From Catonia carolina (Eukaryota; Arthropoda; Insecta; Hemiptera; Achilidae), in the NCBI GenBank assembly GCA_035578175.1, contig JAQMRL010000001.1, forward strand, positions 184,957,283 through 185,021,282: 64,000 nucleotides of DNA, given 5' to 3'. Below, in pieces: positions 1 through 9,663 of this stretch (position 1 is its first letter; each line of letters begins with the position of its first letter). The position numbers were made by a program, and so were the translations under genes. The notes under the pieces were generated by a model, which saw nothing but the letters and a program-made list of their open reading frames with translations, was not told the origin of the DNA and did not search any database.

Positions 1-189
1 AAATTTATAACTTTTATGATAAAGAAATACCCGTAAAAAAGTAAATAGTTTCTTCCCACTCTGGCAAATACGGCAACACTGCATTACTGTCTAAATAGAC
101 CCTAGGCTCGCAATTTCATGGTTACTAGTAGTATAGTATATTGATAAAGACGAGATAGTAAAGTAGAAATTAATGTGTGTTTACTCACT

Positions 190-372
190 TTATTCTTCAC
201 TTAAGCGGGGCCTACTCGGATCCCGCTTCGGAGGAGGGTGGGACTCCTCATCTGAGGAGGAGTCCTCCTCCTCAACGGCTGGGGCGGGTGGCCGCCTCCA
301 CGGCTGCCACCACAATAGCAGCCCCAGGCCGAATCCGATCGCAAGAATAATCGAAATGTTGACTTTTTGCAT
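190..372 (-). CDS. Candidate small integral-membrane microprotein, 60 aa
   Basis: A complete ATG-to-TAA frame of 60 codons, clearly GC-rich in a very AT-rich region. Residues about 5-20 form one hydrophobic segment (NISIILAIGFGLGLLL), followed by WWQPWRR, a proline-rich linker and an acidic serine cluster (EEEDSSSDEE) that resembles casein kinase 2 sites, then a basic/proline tail. The layout is that of a single-pass signal-anchored protein with a short soluble tail. The stop codon overlaps an AATAAA on the same strand, which could serve as polyadenylation signal. I do not recognise a family. It could be a host microprotein, a retrocopy, or an accessory frame of a mobile element. The base composition and intact frame support coding; no intron or promoter supports it independently. 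Confidence 0.4.
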   Translation of the reverse strand: MQKVNISIILAIGFGLGLLLWWQPWRRPPAPAVEEEDSSSDEESHPPPKRDPSRPRLSEE

Positions 373-511
373 ACTTGAAAATTTTTATTTTAAAATATTT
401 ACTGCGGGACCTAACCTTGACTACTGTTTCTTAGCAACACAGTTTAATTTACCCCATTGTTATATTATTTTGTTACACATATTTAAGAATTGTTCTATTT
501 AAGAAATTTAT

Positions 512-642
512 AGGTCTTGGATTCAAATCCCACACGGGCATGGCATTTTTTCATCCGTTACAAAAAATTAATTTCATACTTCACCGTCTGCATTAGAGGC
601 AATTTGCAAAACAGTCCAACGTTAAACCAAAAAAAATTTAAG
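512..642 (+). repeat. SINE family A, 5'-truncated copy
   Basis: It begins at a tRNA-like B box (GGATTCAAATCCCACACGGG), continues with the family A body (GGCATTTTTTCATC...) and ends with GCAAAACAGTCCAACGTTAA plus an A-rich tail. The same body and tail occur at 50682-50868, where the full tRNA-like head is present. Confidence 0.7.
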
Positions 643-787
643 AATTTCTTTTTCGATTTGTATTCAGTAGAAGAGAGATAAAACTCCGGCGTCATTTCAC
701 GAAACTAATGTTTTGTTATTAGTTTATTGTTTTCATCAGTGTCTCGACTGGTGTGATACTGATGTCTAAGCTGTTTTTTCTTGCACT

Positions 788-1158
788 AGTCGTACCATAT
801 TTACATACCTGTAACACCCAACATCATTTGTAATAATTTGCATATGTATTCTAACCTTTGCCTTTCCCTACAATTCACTCCCTCAATATTACTCTCAATT
901 ATTGATAGACCAATACCTGGATCTTTTAAGATATTCCCCACTAACCTATCCCTTCTTCCGGTTAGATGTTTCCGTATACTTCTTTTTTTATCCACTTGCC
1001 TAAGAACCTCTAAATTTTTTATTTCGTCCACCCACCTAATCTTAACATTTTCCTATAACACCACATTTCAAAAGCTTCTATCGTCTTCCTTTCTACAGCC
1101 CTTTTCACCCACGTTTCACTCCTGTATAATGCTACCCTCCAAACAGTGTTTTAAGATT
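788..1158 (-). pseudogene. RTE-type LINE reverse transcriptase, C-terminal fragment
   Basis: Read on the minus strand, the translation contains VALYRSETW, RKTIEAFEMWCYRKMLR and, after a frameshift, WVDEIKNLEVLRQV. This is the typical C-terminal part of insect RTE/BovB-like LINE polyproteins, and the intact relative at 11408-13594 has EGWTL...RLEAFEMWLYRRMLRISWTD at the matching place. The reverse transcriptase core and endonuclease are absent. It is an old, decayed fragment of a lineage different from the 11.4 kb element. Confidence 0.75.
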
Positions 1159-1437
1159 TTTTTCTAATCTGTAAGTTAATGCATTGTAAAGTTTTTGACT
1201 TTACTATTCCAAATTTTCGACTTTTGTTGGAAATCTCCCTAGACCCTTGGAGTTGATCAAATTTTGTCTTTCTAAAATAATTAAAATGGTGTTTTTTTTC
1301 TTTATTCGTTAAGGAAGAAAAATATTATTTTATTATGAATAAAAGTTTGTAATTTTACATAACGTATTTCTTTTCAATAATTTTTATTATTTCATAAAGA
1401 AATCACGTTTTATTAGTTTATTCTAGTTGGTCTTATT

Positions 1438-1816
1438 ACACATGTTTTTACATAGCGTTTTCTCGTGGGAAATAAGGAGGCCTAAAGGCCTATTTTCGTT
1501 TCTCACTGTTTAAAGCCCTTACTTTGCAATTCCGGAGCCTGGGAACAGTTTTTCAGTCCCACCTCTACGTACTTTTTGTAGAGGGGCCTACTGTTACTTC
1601 AGCACTTTTTGCGGCCAATTAACGTGTTTGTTTTAAGCCGGTTTGCCAACGCCTTTCATAACGGCTAGTTTGATTGGTTTTCCCCCTCCGTACGCCGGTA
1701 ATTAGCGCCCCGGTCAGCCGTGTGTGTGCAAGAAGATCGTTTGAGTGTTTTTTCAATTGTGTACGCGTAAAGTCGTACTTCTAAGGTGCTGTGTTTGGAT
1801 ACTCACTAAAAAAAGG
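1438..1816. promoter_or_regulatory. CpG-rich block, candidate promoter and first exon
   Basis: About 380 bp of markedly higher GC with many CpG dinucleotides (for example CGTACGCCGG, GCGCCCCGGTCAGCCG) between very AT-rich flanks. No protein or TE signature is recognised. On the plus strand it ends in a possible splice donor (AAAAAG|GTAATTTTC, GT at 1817). It could be the promoter and 5' untranslated exon of an unseen plus-strand gene, or the 5' region of an unrecognised TE. Confidence 0.3.
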
Positions 1817-1888
1817 TAATTTTCTTTAATTTTCTTATGTCTTAAAATTAAAAAAGATTAAAATAAAAAAAAATGAAGAAAAGGAAAA

Positions 1889-2120
1889 AAATAACCTTTT
1901 TTTGAACCATTAAAATGGAAAATATAATAATTAAATAATAGTAAATAATTAAATAATAGTTGCGTAATAGTAGATAAATAAAGTTTTATGTAGAATTAGA
2001 AAAAAAAATAATTTTTTTTAAACCATTTAAATGGAAAATATAATAATTAAATAATGGTAAACAATTAATTAATAATTACATAATAGTAAATAAATAAAGT
2101 TTCATGTAGAATTAGTAAAA
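1889..2120. repeat. AT-rich tandem duplication, 116 bp period, two copies
   Basis: AACCATTAAAATGGAAAATA near 1905 recurs as AACCATTTAAATGGAAAATA at 2021, and TAGAATTAG at 1991 recurs at 2107, giving a constant 116 bp offset. The copies differ at scattered bases. Confidence 0.75.
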
Positions 2121-2212
2121 TCATTTAGTTTTTTTTTATTAAATAATAATAATAATAATAATATTAAAGAACAATAATAATGGGCCCATAATAAGAACAA
2201 AATTTTAATCAT

Positions 2213-2407
2213 AAAATGTTAAAAACTTTAAATTAAATACCTTAAATGCATTTGAAATATGTAAATATTAAAATAATTAACCAAAATAATTTAAATTCTG
2301 TTCAAATTTAAAATGTTAAAAACTTTTAAATTAAATACTTTGAAAACATTTAAAATATATAAATATTAAAATAATTTACATAAATAATTTAATTCTGTTC
2401 AATTTAA
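2213..2407. repeat. AT-rich tandem duplication, 97 bp period, two copies
   Basis: AAAATGTTAAAAACTT begins at 2213 and again at 2310; both copies continue through TAAATATTAAAATAATT to an ATTCTGTTCAA end. Unrelated in sequence to the 116 bp pair just upstream. Confidence 0.75.
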
Positions 2408-3010
2408 AAAAAAAAGAGAAATATTATTTTAATTAAACATGTTATTGAACTAAAATTCGTCTCTTGTTTTTTATTTTAAAAAAATATCTTCCTTTTGTTA
2501 GATTAGTCTTAGAAATAAGTTTTCAGATAGATGTACTACAACATTTAATTATATTCATAATGGGAGATATTTGAATGAATGTTACTCAGTACAGTTATAA
2601 CGCTTCTGGGTACTGTTTTAAAGATTCTGTACCTACAAAATTTATTTTTGAACCTCCATATTAAACACTGCACCGTGTTTGCTTATTTATAAACACAAAA
2701 AGGTATATGTCTTGGGGAATTTACTGAAATTTCTTGTTTCTCCAAGATTTATTCACCAATGGCCTTGTATGGTGATTTTTATTAAGTTGCAATATTATGT
2801 TTTGGTTACAAAATTTATGTTCACTGTCTGAAAGGATTCCGTAATCTGAAAACAGCCGTACTTTCTCGCAAACCACAAAGCGAGAACAGTGGCTCTCTAG
2901 AGAAATCTGAGCTGATATTTCACAGTAACAACTTGAAACAGGGTTTTGACTCTCCAATCAAAACTTCCCCCAAAGTATTTTTTTTTAAATTCCATCGTAG
3001 GAAATTTCAG

Positions 3011-3080
3011 GTCTTGGACGTTGGGCCGTTCTACGACGTCCTGGTGGAGGCAACCTTTAATATAGATTATTTTAAAACAG
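3011..3080 (+). CDS. Possible internal exon of an unidentified plus-strand gene
   Basis: A 70 bp stretch bounded by a good acceptor (pyrimidine-rich, ATTTCAG at 3004-3010) and a strong donor (AACAG|GTAAGTGG). It is GC-richer than its surroundings and open in one frame, giving VLDVGPFYDVLVEATF followed by NIDYFKT. The 2933-3202 frame runs through both splice sites. I do not recognise the peptide. The CpG-rich block 1.2 kb upstream could be its first exon. The short length and the lack of further exons keep confidence low. Confidence 0.22.
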
Positions 3081-3344
3081 GTAAGTGGTTGAGTGAAAGT
3101 TACAGGTTATTACCGCTGAATGGAGTAGAAGAATGGAGACATCTACTTGGAATACGTTTTAATCACTCACACTACCTCACGAACAACAAAATCATACCTT
3201 AAATTAAAGGATTTTTTTTTAAAAATTAAATCCTGTTCAAAGGAAACACTAATTCACGTGTTTATAAACACGGTACATTTTTTAATAATAATCTTCCCTA
3301 CTTTTATTACAGCCGCAATACAATTTTCAATATTTTTGTAAGAT

Positions 3345-3934
3345 ACCTGACATGGTATATATTTTTGTAAGATACATTACATGCATGTAGTAGGTAACTA
3401 GCTTGTACTGTACCATAAAATATTATATGTATGTTTCAGTAAAGTAGCAACGAATGTATAATATTATAATTTAAGTTAAATGAATTTTTCGCTGTTCATG
3501 CACAAGTATTGACGATTTGGTATTTTGAATTACCGTCAGTCTGAAAAAGAACATATCGCGGTGTCTCTTTTCTAGTAATTCGATCGCAATGGGCTTATTG
3601 GTAAAAAAATTGCATTTTCCCTCTCACTCTCGTTTCTCATCCTCTCCGATTTTTTTCCTAAAAGACGTCTGATATTGCTCCAATATATATTTCGTCATTC
3701 ACAAATAAATTGTTGAAATACATCCTGACAATCATTAATATAAATCACAGTATAAATGAAATTTATCACCTTACCTTCATTTGTTTTTAAGTTTAAAAAA
3801 CTTACGCGCGTTTCGGTGGTACCATCTTCTACAGAGCAATATGATTAAAATTTAAAACGGTGTTCGATTCAGCCATTTAAATTAAAACTTTTTTTTAATT
3901 ATTCATTCCTGTATTCTTTTATTTTATAACGATT
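3345..3934. other. No gene seen
   Basis: AT-rich non-coding sequence without a recognisable repeat or exon. Confidence 0.5.
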
Positions 3935-4311
3935 CTTTGTACAATGCTTAGTTTAGCGGTAATAAGTGATTCTTTGATATTTCACGAAAAATCTGTAAGA
4001 AAATGAATTTTTTAAATTCTCGCCCGTAGTATGAATTTTACGGAAAACGTGTGTTAAGTTAAATTTATAGGAAATTGAAAGATGTACAACTTTTATTCAA
4101 GCATTTTTCTTTACATAGCCTTGTTTAGTTTCAAAGAGTGATTTTCCGTATTATAAAGCTAAACTAAGGTTGGTTGGCACGATTCTCTCATGATTAAAAT
4201 TAGGTTATGTTGTTTGAGGTTAGTTTATTTAAAATTTCTGTTTACTAATGTTAGTTTATATTGTTAATTATTTGCAGTGGCAAGAGAAAGTTGTGTGAGT
4301 GTTTCACACCA
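3935..4311 (+). mobile_element. HINE-like element, 3' fragment
   Basis: Holds the 3' third of the ~1 kb family: AATGCTTAGTTTAGCGGTAA, the GCCCGTAGTATG-AATTTTACG segment, the terminal GGCAAGAGAAAG and the end hairpin GTGTGAGTGTTTCACACCA. The TG tract and 5' half are missing. Confidence 0.85.
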
Positions 4312-5097
4312 GAAAATTTATTTGAACATAAAACGTCAAAGACGTTTTATTAAAGAAAGTTTCTGCTACTAGGCACCCAAGCTGCACAATCTGCTTCCCT
4401 TACACATTAAAATACACCAGATATCATAAGGAAGTGGTTCTCAACCTTTTAGACACTGCGATTTCCTTTTTCAAGTGGCGTACTCGTGTTTTGCCGACCC
4501 TCTCAAATATAATATTAACAAATTTAAAAATCTAAAATAGTTTTAATTTTTAGTCGTAACAATCTCGTTTACTTATCAAGATACATTATTACACATCACT
4601 TTAAATAAGACTTGTAATAAATGGAATGATTTTATCGAACAATTGACAGATTATAATTTTTCCAGTTAGGACGAGATGATTGGATATTTGTGGGTAGTGA
4701 ATCCTTGTAATGAGCAAGCTGTACAAAGTGCTTAGCAAAGTGTTTATCTTCATCATAACCATCATCATAAAGCTACGAAATGATCAGGAAATTAAATAAT
4801 TGACTTTCAATAGAGCTTGTTCCGTCGAATTTTTGATAAGTATTAAAAAACGAATACCAAGAACTGTCTAGAGCAGCGTTGAACATTCCATCTTCCACAT
4901 TATACAACCTGTGATCAAGAATTTTCCGTAATGTTGAATTTGAAACCAAATCGAAAAGTCGTTTGACATTGGAAAATGTAATTGTTTCGTATGTCACAAA
5001 AATAAATCCAAACATTTAAAAACTAATTAATGGCACACAAACCTATGTTTCGAGTTGATTGAATGAGAAAAAGTTGTACAAGTAATGATCCTAGTGA

Positions 5098-5440
5098 AAG
5101 TGTTGTTAGGTCAACAGCCGAAAGGGTGGCTTAAAACTGTTAAGGTTTTACTAAGTAAGAAGAAGAATTGAGGTGCTTTACCATGACTACCTCACCTAGT
5201 GGAAAAATATGATCATGCATGCCAGTCCCTCTAAAAAGCACCTACTCTCCACCCTGCAGATGAAACCTTCGCTTCATTCACCACAGTTTCTGGTTGTATA
5301 ATGATGAACTGCATTACTCTGAGAGGACATAACCGTGACTAGTGTTGTCTTTTATACCTCTACGTCATCTGTTCTTAAATAGTTCAGTCATATAATTGGC
5401 TGCCCATGAGATAATAAACATAACTAATTTTTGAAACCCT
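5098..5440 (+). repeat. R340 interspersed repeat, near full length
   Basis: Starts TTGTTAGGTCAACAGCCG and ends near GATAATAAACATAACTA. Matches 19832-20160 and 50636-51085 along its length. It has no coding capacity and no visible terminal inverted repeat, so I leave it unclassified. Confidence 0.8.
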
Positions 5441-5445
5441 TGAAC

Positions 5446-5512
5446 TAGAAGATCAAGTCCAATTAAATTAATATTCCTCCGGCTGTTAAATTAATTGCAC
5501 TTGATCGTCTAG
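5446..5512. repeat. Inverted repeat next to R340
   Basis: Arms AGAAGATCAAGTCCAATTAA and TTAATTGCACTTGATCGTCT are near-perfect inverted copies around a short loop. The right arm with its context (TGTTAAATTAATTGCACTTG) also occurs at 36219-36242, so it is part of a dispersed sequence. Confidence 0.65.
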
Positions 5513-6092
5513 TTCTACCTTGTGAAAGTGCAGAATTTAATAAGCTAAGTTAAAAACACAAACCTTCGAGATATTTGTCTGAGCAGCCTTTCGCTGATTA
5601 TCCAGAAATGGATACAAGACAACTCTTTGTTATAGGTAGAGGCCATAAAAACAGGTTACACCTGCAGAGTAGAGTCCTCAAATACAGCACTAGAAATAGG
5701 CACCTAATCCTTTCACAACTGGCAACAAAAGGTTTTTATCGTCGTCACTGTGATTGTTTGGCTCCAAACAATCAAACGAAATGTTGAATTTGCTTCCTCT
5801 TTTTATGTAAAAAATTTAAATAATTGTCTTTTAAAAGTCGAGTCCTTTATAAAGTTGTTTTTTAAAGAATGTATTTTTTTCTACAAACTGTTTTTTATAA
5901 AGTGTCATTGGTTTCAACACTAGCGTAGTTTTAAATCTCTTTGGTACTGTATTACTAAATAAGAAAAAGGGAGGACCTACCCTAGGACATGTCTTTTAGT
6001 CATAGTTGGTTAGGTCAATTTCCTCCACATCGAACTTTATGGTTTTATAGCTTTTTTAAAGAATGTGTCTAGTTACTACTTTTTGTGGGGTT

Positions 6093-6170
6093 ACTTCGTC
6101 TGTTCTTAAAAAGATCAGTCATATAATTAGCTGCCCATGAGATAATAAACAGAACTATTTTTTGTAATCC
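6093..6170 (+). repeat. R340, 3' fragment
   Basis: Contains TCTGTTCTTAAAAAGATCAG and GCTGCCCATGAGATAATAAA, matching the last ~80 bp of the complete R340 copies. Confidence 0.7.
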
Positions 6171-6245
6171 TTGAACAACGTGTATGCAGCACAGCAAATG
6201 AGTAACTTAATGGGATTGCTTACTACTGTAGTGAATAAACCCTGC

Positions 6246-6484
6246 AAATAAAAAGTCTAAGGATCGGCTGCTGGAACTTATACGGTTTGTTGCTTCGTGC
6301 GCAAGAAATCGAACTTTTACTTAACTTAAATAAATTAGGTGTGCTCATAATTTCTGAAACCAATTTAATCTATTTAAAATTAAATGGATATTCTTTTTAC
6401 AACACTAACCATACTGATGGAACTGTTCATGGTGGTACGAAAATTTTAATTCGAAATTTGATTAAACATTGCGAACTTTCGGGA
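6246..6484 (+). pseudogene. Jockey-like LINE endonuclease, N-terminal fragment
   Basis: The plus-strand translation has AQEIELLLNLNKLGVLIISE, then YLKLNGYSFYNTNHTDGTVH and GGTKILIRN. This is the start of an apurinic-endonuclease (EEP) domain of a Jockey/CR1-like LINE, with the ISET motif of the active site. The frame is lost at about 6485, where a different LINE remnant on the opposite strand begins. About 80 of some 220 domain residues are left. Confidence 0.7.
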
Positions 6485-6553
6485 TATCTTCTTCTTGATG
6501 TGCCCATCCATTACGAGTGTTGGCGATCATCATGGCAATCTTCATCTTGTCTG
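6485..6553 (-). pseudogene. RTE LINE 3' end fragment
   Basis: Minus-strand translation reads KMKIAMMIANTRNGWAHQEE, closely like the C-terminus of the 11.4 kb element (KVRIAMMIANLRRGDGT) followed by the family's GAAGAA-rich 3' end. Only the last ~70 bp of the element is present. Confidence 0.65.
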
Positions 6554-6680
6554 CCCTGTTATTTACATTATTAGGTAATTAAGGTAATTATTACTGTAAT
6601 TTTTACTTTCTCTTGTCTATATGAATATATGAGAAGGAAAGTATTGTTTTCATGACAATTTTTTGCAATTGAGTTTTCAC
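6554..6680 (+). repeat. 127 bp exact-looking copy of 9400-9526
   Basis: By eye every base matches 9400-9526. The copy includes about 50 bp of non-element flank (CCCTGTTATTTACATTATTA...) plus the first ~76 bp of a HINE-like element (ACTTTCTCTTGTCTATATGA...), so it is a segmental duplication and not an independent transposition. Confidence 0.85.
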
Positions 6681-7264
6681 AAAAATGGTGGATGACTCCC
6701 ACCATACATCTAATAGCATTTTTCTGAATTTTAAAAACTCAAAAAGGATGTTCCTGTGATGAATTACCCCAAACTAATATGGCACATACCGGATATGAGA
6801 TAAAATTAAACCATGTTAAGTTGTTATAAGTCATTTTTTATACGTAATTTTTAAGTCATGCCGGTCGCAATGGCGTAGTTGGTAATATGCTCGCCTCTCA
6901 TCATGCAGTCGTGGGTTCAAATCCCACTCAGGCATGACATATTTTCATATGTTACAAAAAATCATTTCATCCTCCATTGTAAACAGTTTCACCCCAACGT
7001 CGTCACTAATGACCGTTGCAGTTGATGCGACGTTAAATAAATAAATTTTAAAAAAAGTAATTTTTATATCATATTTTAATCAGGCAATTTGTTTTAATGC
7101 TAATACCCCAGCCGATATTTTACCACAAATTTGATTGGTATAATAATCCCATGATAAAGTTTTATCTAGTAATACCCCTAGAAACTTCACTGTTTCCACA
7201 TGTTCTAGGATATTATTTATGTATACTCAGGCATACTATTTATGTATAAAATGCATACTAAGGC
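6681..7264 (-). pseudogene. Jockey-like LINE reverse transcriptase fragment, split by a SINE
   Basis: On the minus strand, 7075-7200 translates to VETVKFLGVLLDKTLSWDYY and GKISAGVLALKQIA. Beyond the SINE, 6681-6800 gives VCAILVWGNSSQEHPF and VFKIQKNAIRCMVGVIHHF. These are the conserved post-palm and thumb segments of Jockey/CR1-type LINEs. One in-frame stop is visible after EHPF. The SINE at 6854-7056 separates the two parts. The remnant may come from the same family as the endonuclease piece at 6246, now in opposite orientation. Confidence 0.75.
6854..7056 (+). repeat. SINE family A, full length, with 10 bp TSD
   Basis: The tRNA-like head has an A box (TGGCGTAGTTGGTAATATGC) and a B box (GGGTTCAAATCCCACTC). 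The body has CATGACATATTTTCATATG and the 3' part ends GACGTTAAATAAATAAA. GTAATTTTTA flanks it at 6844-6853 and 7057-7066. It interrupts a LINE remnant, so it is the younger insertion. Confidence 0.85.
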
Positions 7265-7377
7265 ACAGTATTAAAAAATCCCATCTTTTTACCGATTTAG
7301 ATGTGGAAAATTCAGACAATCATCAATGACACAAACATTAAAGATAAAAACCCTTTTTTTGGATGTAAAGGTTGTAG

Positions 7378-7480
7378 AAAAAAAATGTTTGAAATAAAAA
7401 TTGTAGGTTTCTTAATGTTCTACAACTTTGATAATACTCACTTTTGTCCTAGAATTCATATTAAAATCCAGTGCATCCAA
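7378..7480 (-). mobile_element. HINE-like element, internal fragment
   Basis: AAATGTTTGAAATAAAAATT, GTAGG...TTCTACAACTTTGATAATA and CATATTAAA match, on the minus strand, the central hairpin segment of the family (compare 57620-57700). Confidence 0.6.
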
Positions 7481-7860
7481 AAATAGTTATTAGGTAACAA
7501 TAGCTTTTAAAGCAAATTAAGTTTCAAATACTTTGGTTGTAAAATTAATTATGTGTTAAAAAGAATAGTAACATGCAATTTGTGCTGTAAATCGTGATCG
7601 AAAACTTTTATTTTAAATTTAATTATTTTATTATTATTATATATTTAATTTTTTTATATAACCGTTGCCATCTCGAGGTATGATGTGTGAGAGATGGTGT
7701 TATCCATGTTGATTTGAAGTTACGCTTAGAGCAAAAATTGTAATAATACGATAATTGGTCAAAGAATAGATAAATTTCAGATATTTTACCATCAAATTAA
7801 ATTTTATGGTTTTTTTCATTAGAACTTGATGACAATAAAAAGTAATTTTTAGCCATTTTC

Positions 7861-8020
7861 ATGGATAAGTGGCAGCAAGCTAGACTACAAAGTGATAAAT
7901 CCTAGGTTTGATTCCCAACTGAGTTCTGAATACTTATAAATTAAAACTTGCTGTTACCGTTTCATAAACCACTGCAGTCTCAAATTGTCAAGCACTTAAT
8001 GCAAGTTTTAAAAAAATATA
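7861..8020 (+). repeat. SINE family B, diverged
   Basis: Contains a tRNA-like B box (CTAGGTTTGATTCCCAACTG), then family B body landmarks: a TCTGAA...TTATAAATTAAAAC segment, CATAAACCACTGCAGTC and an A-rich end. It is more diverged than the copies at 37147 and 42904. Confidence 0.6.
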
Positions 8021-9399
8021 CAAGAGACTTTTGTGTTTGAACATTAATAACTACTGTTTCTGTTTGACTTATTGTAATAAAATGATCAGTAATTATATTT
8101 TTTTGTATTATGGACTAACATGGGTATTTTATTGTGAGTTAACTTGTTACTCATTAGTAAATGTAATGAATTAAAGAACATAATTTTATGTGACAGTCTG
8201 AAAATTTTCTAGATTAGTTTAAAATCAAACTTGGAACCTTTTGCACACTAATCAAACAGGTTTCTGATCAACTGATTAAGACAGCCGTCATTTTTTTATT
8301 TTGATAGCTGAGAAACTGACAACTGAGACATTTCTCATGAGAACATTTTATTTGTTATATTTCACCTACATTCACGATACAAGATTCTTTAATTTTACAT
8401 GTAGGCCTACATTCACATGAAGGATAATGTGACCTTTTGTAAACAAAATATGTATGTTCATGTGTAGGTAGCATTACTGGATTCAATCTCTCGGTATAGC
8501 TTCATGTATAGCATTACTGATGTCATTCAATAAATATTGTATTTAACTGTCAAGTATGAATGTGAATAGTATCATAATAAAGGAAAAGTCATGTAAGTAT
8601 GTATTTTTGTTTTCACTCAATCTAAAAACTAACATCAATCTCAAAGTTTGGATAATTGACTTTTCTTTTATCATAATTATATCAAAGATAAAAACTGTGA
8701 TCAGTAGTATCAATTTGCAGGAATAATACTGACATCGGAAATTCAAATTTTCAAACATTTATTTAATAAAAATTTGAACCATAACTATGTCAAAGAAATG
8801 CTACCGTTTTATCCCTTTACCATCTAGTTATTTATTTATTTTTAGGGTAAAACTATAATCATGTAAAGGCAATGTGCTAAGAAAGGTACTAAACGATTTA
8901 TTAATTACTCAAATGTGTTTGAAAAAATTACACTCTCAGGAGTTATAGGTAACAGGTGTAATAGTGAAGTGAACATATGATGGCTATAATTCTTTTTCAT
9001 TGATTTTTATAATGTTAACTCCTCAGGTGAATCATTTTTCTTTATACTGTGAAATACTTTCACGTTCTTAACACAGGAGAGGAATAACTTCAAACATAAT
9101 TTAAATCATAAAATATGTTTATGAGAAAGAAAAGGAGAAACTATGATTGGTTCACTGCCAAAAACCTCAAATATTCTCACTTTCGTATAAATTTTATGTC
9201 AAGTTTATTAATCAGTGGGCAAGTGTTATTTTTGTCATAAGCATTACATTCTTCTGACTTTGTACCATAACATTTCAATTAATTTTAATTTTGATTAAAA
9301 TATTAACAATATTTTTATTTTTTCAATTTCAAACATTCCTTCATCTCCCTTGCAAATACCTACAATAAAAATTATCCTAATAAGTTGAATAACCATGAT
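8021..9399. other. No gene seen; one imperfect inverted repeat
   Basis: AT-rich intergenic DNA. AGTATCATAATAAAGGAAAA at 8568-8587 has an imperfect inverted partner at 8659-8685, leaving a ~70 nt loop. I see no exon, TE protein or RNA gene. Confidence 0.5.
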
Positions 9400-9663
9400 C
9401 CCTGTTATTTACATTATTAGGTAATTAAGGTAATTATTACTGTAATTTTTACTTTCTCTTGTCTATATGAATATATGAGAAGGAAAGTATTGTTTTCATG
9501 ACAATTTTTTGCAATTGAGTTTTCACCGGATCTACATGTTTTCAGACCCGGTGAATCCAAAAAAACATGTTTTTAGTGATTGATCTGTGTGTGTGAACAA
9601 AATATCTCAAGAATGGAACATCGTACAAAGTTGAAACTTGAAACTTAAGTTACATTCTATTAA

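Noticed and set aside
173..502. 109-codon plus-strand frame over the microprotein
   Set aside because: Its GC-rich half is the antisense of the better-structured minus-strand frame; the rest is low-complexity AT sequence.
5575..5787. 70-codon plus-strand frame
   Set aside because: No motif, no splice sites, no homologue recognised; lies among repeats.
6860..6940. tRNA gene
   Set aside because: A and B boxes are present, but the cloverleaf is incomplete and the body, A-rich tail and TSD show a tRNA-derived SINE; the same applies to the other tRNA-like heads.
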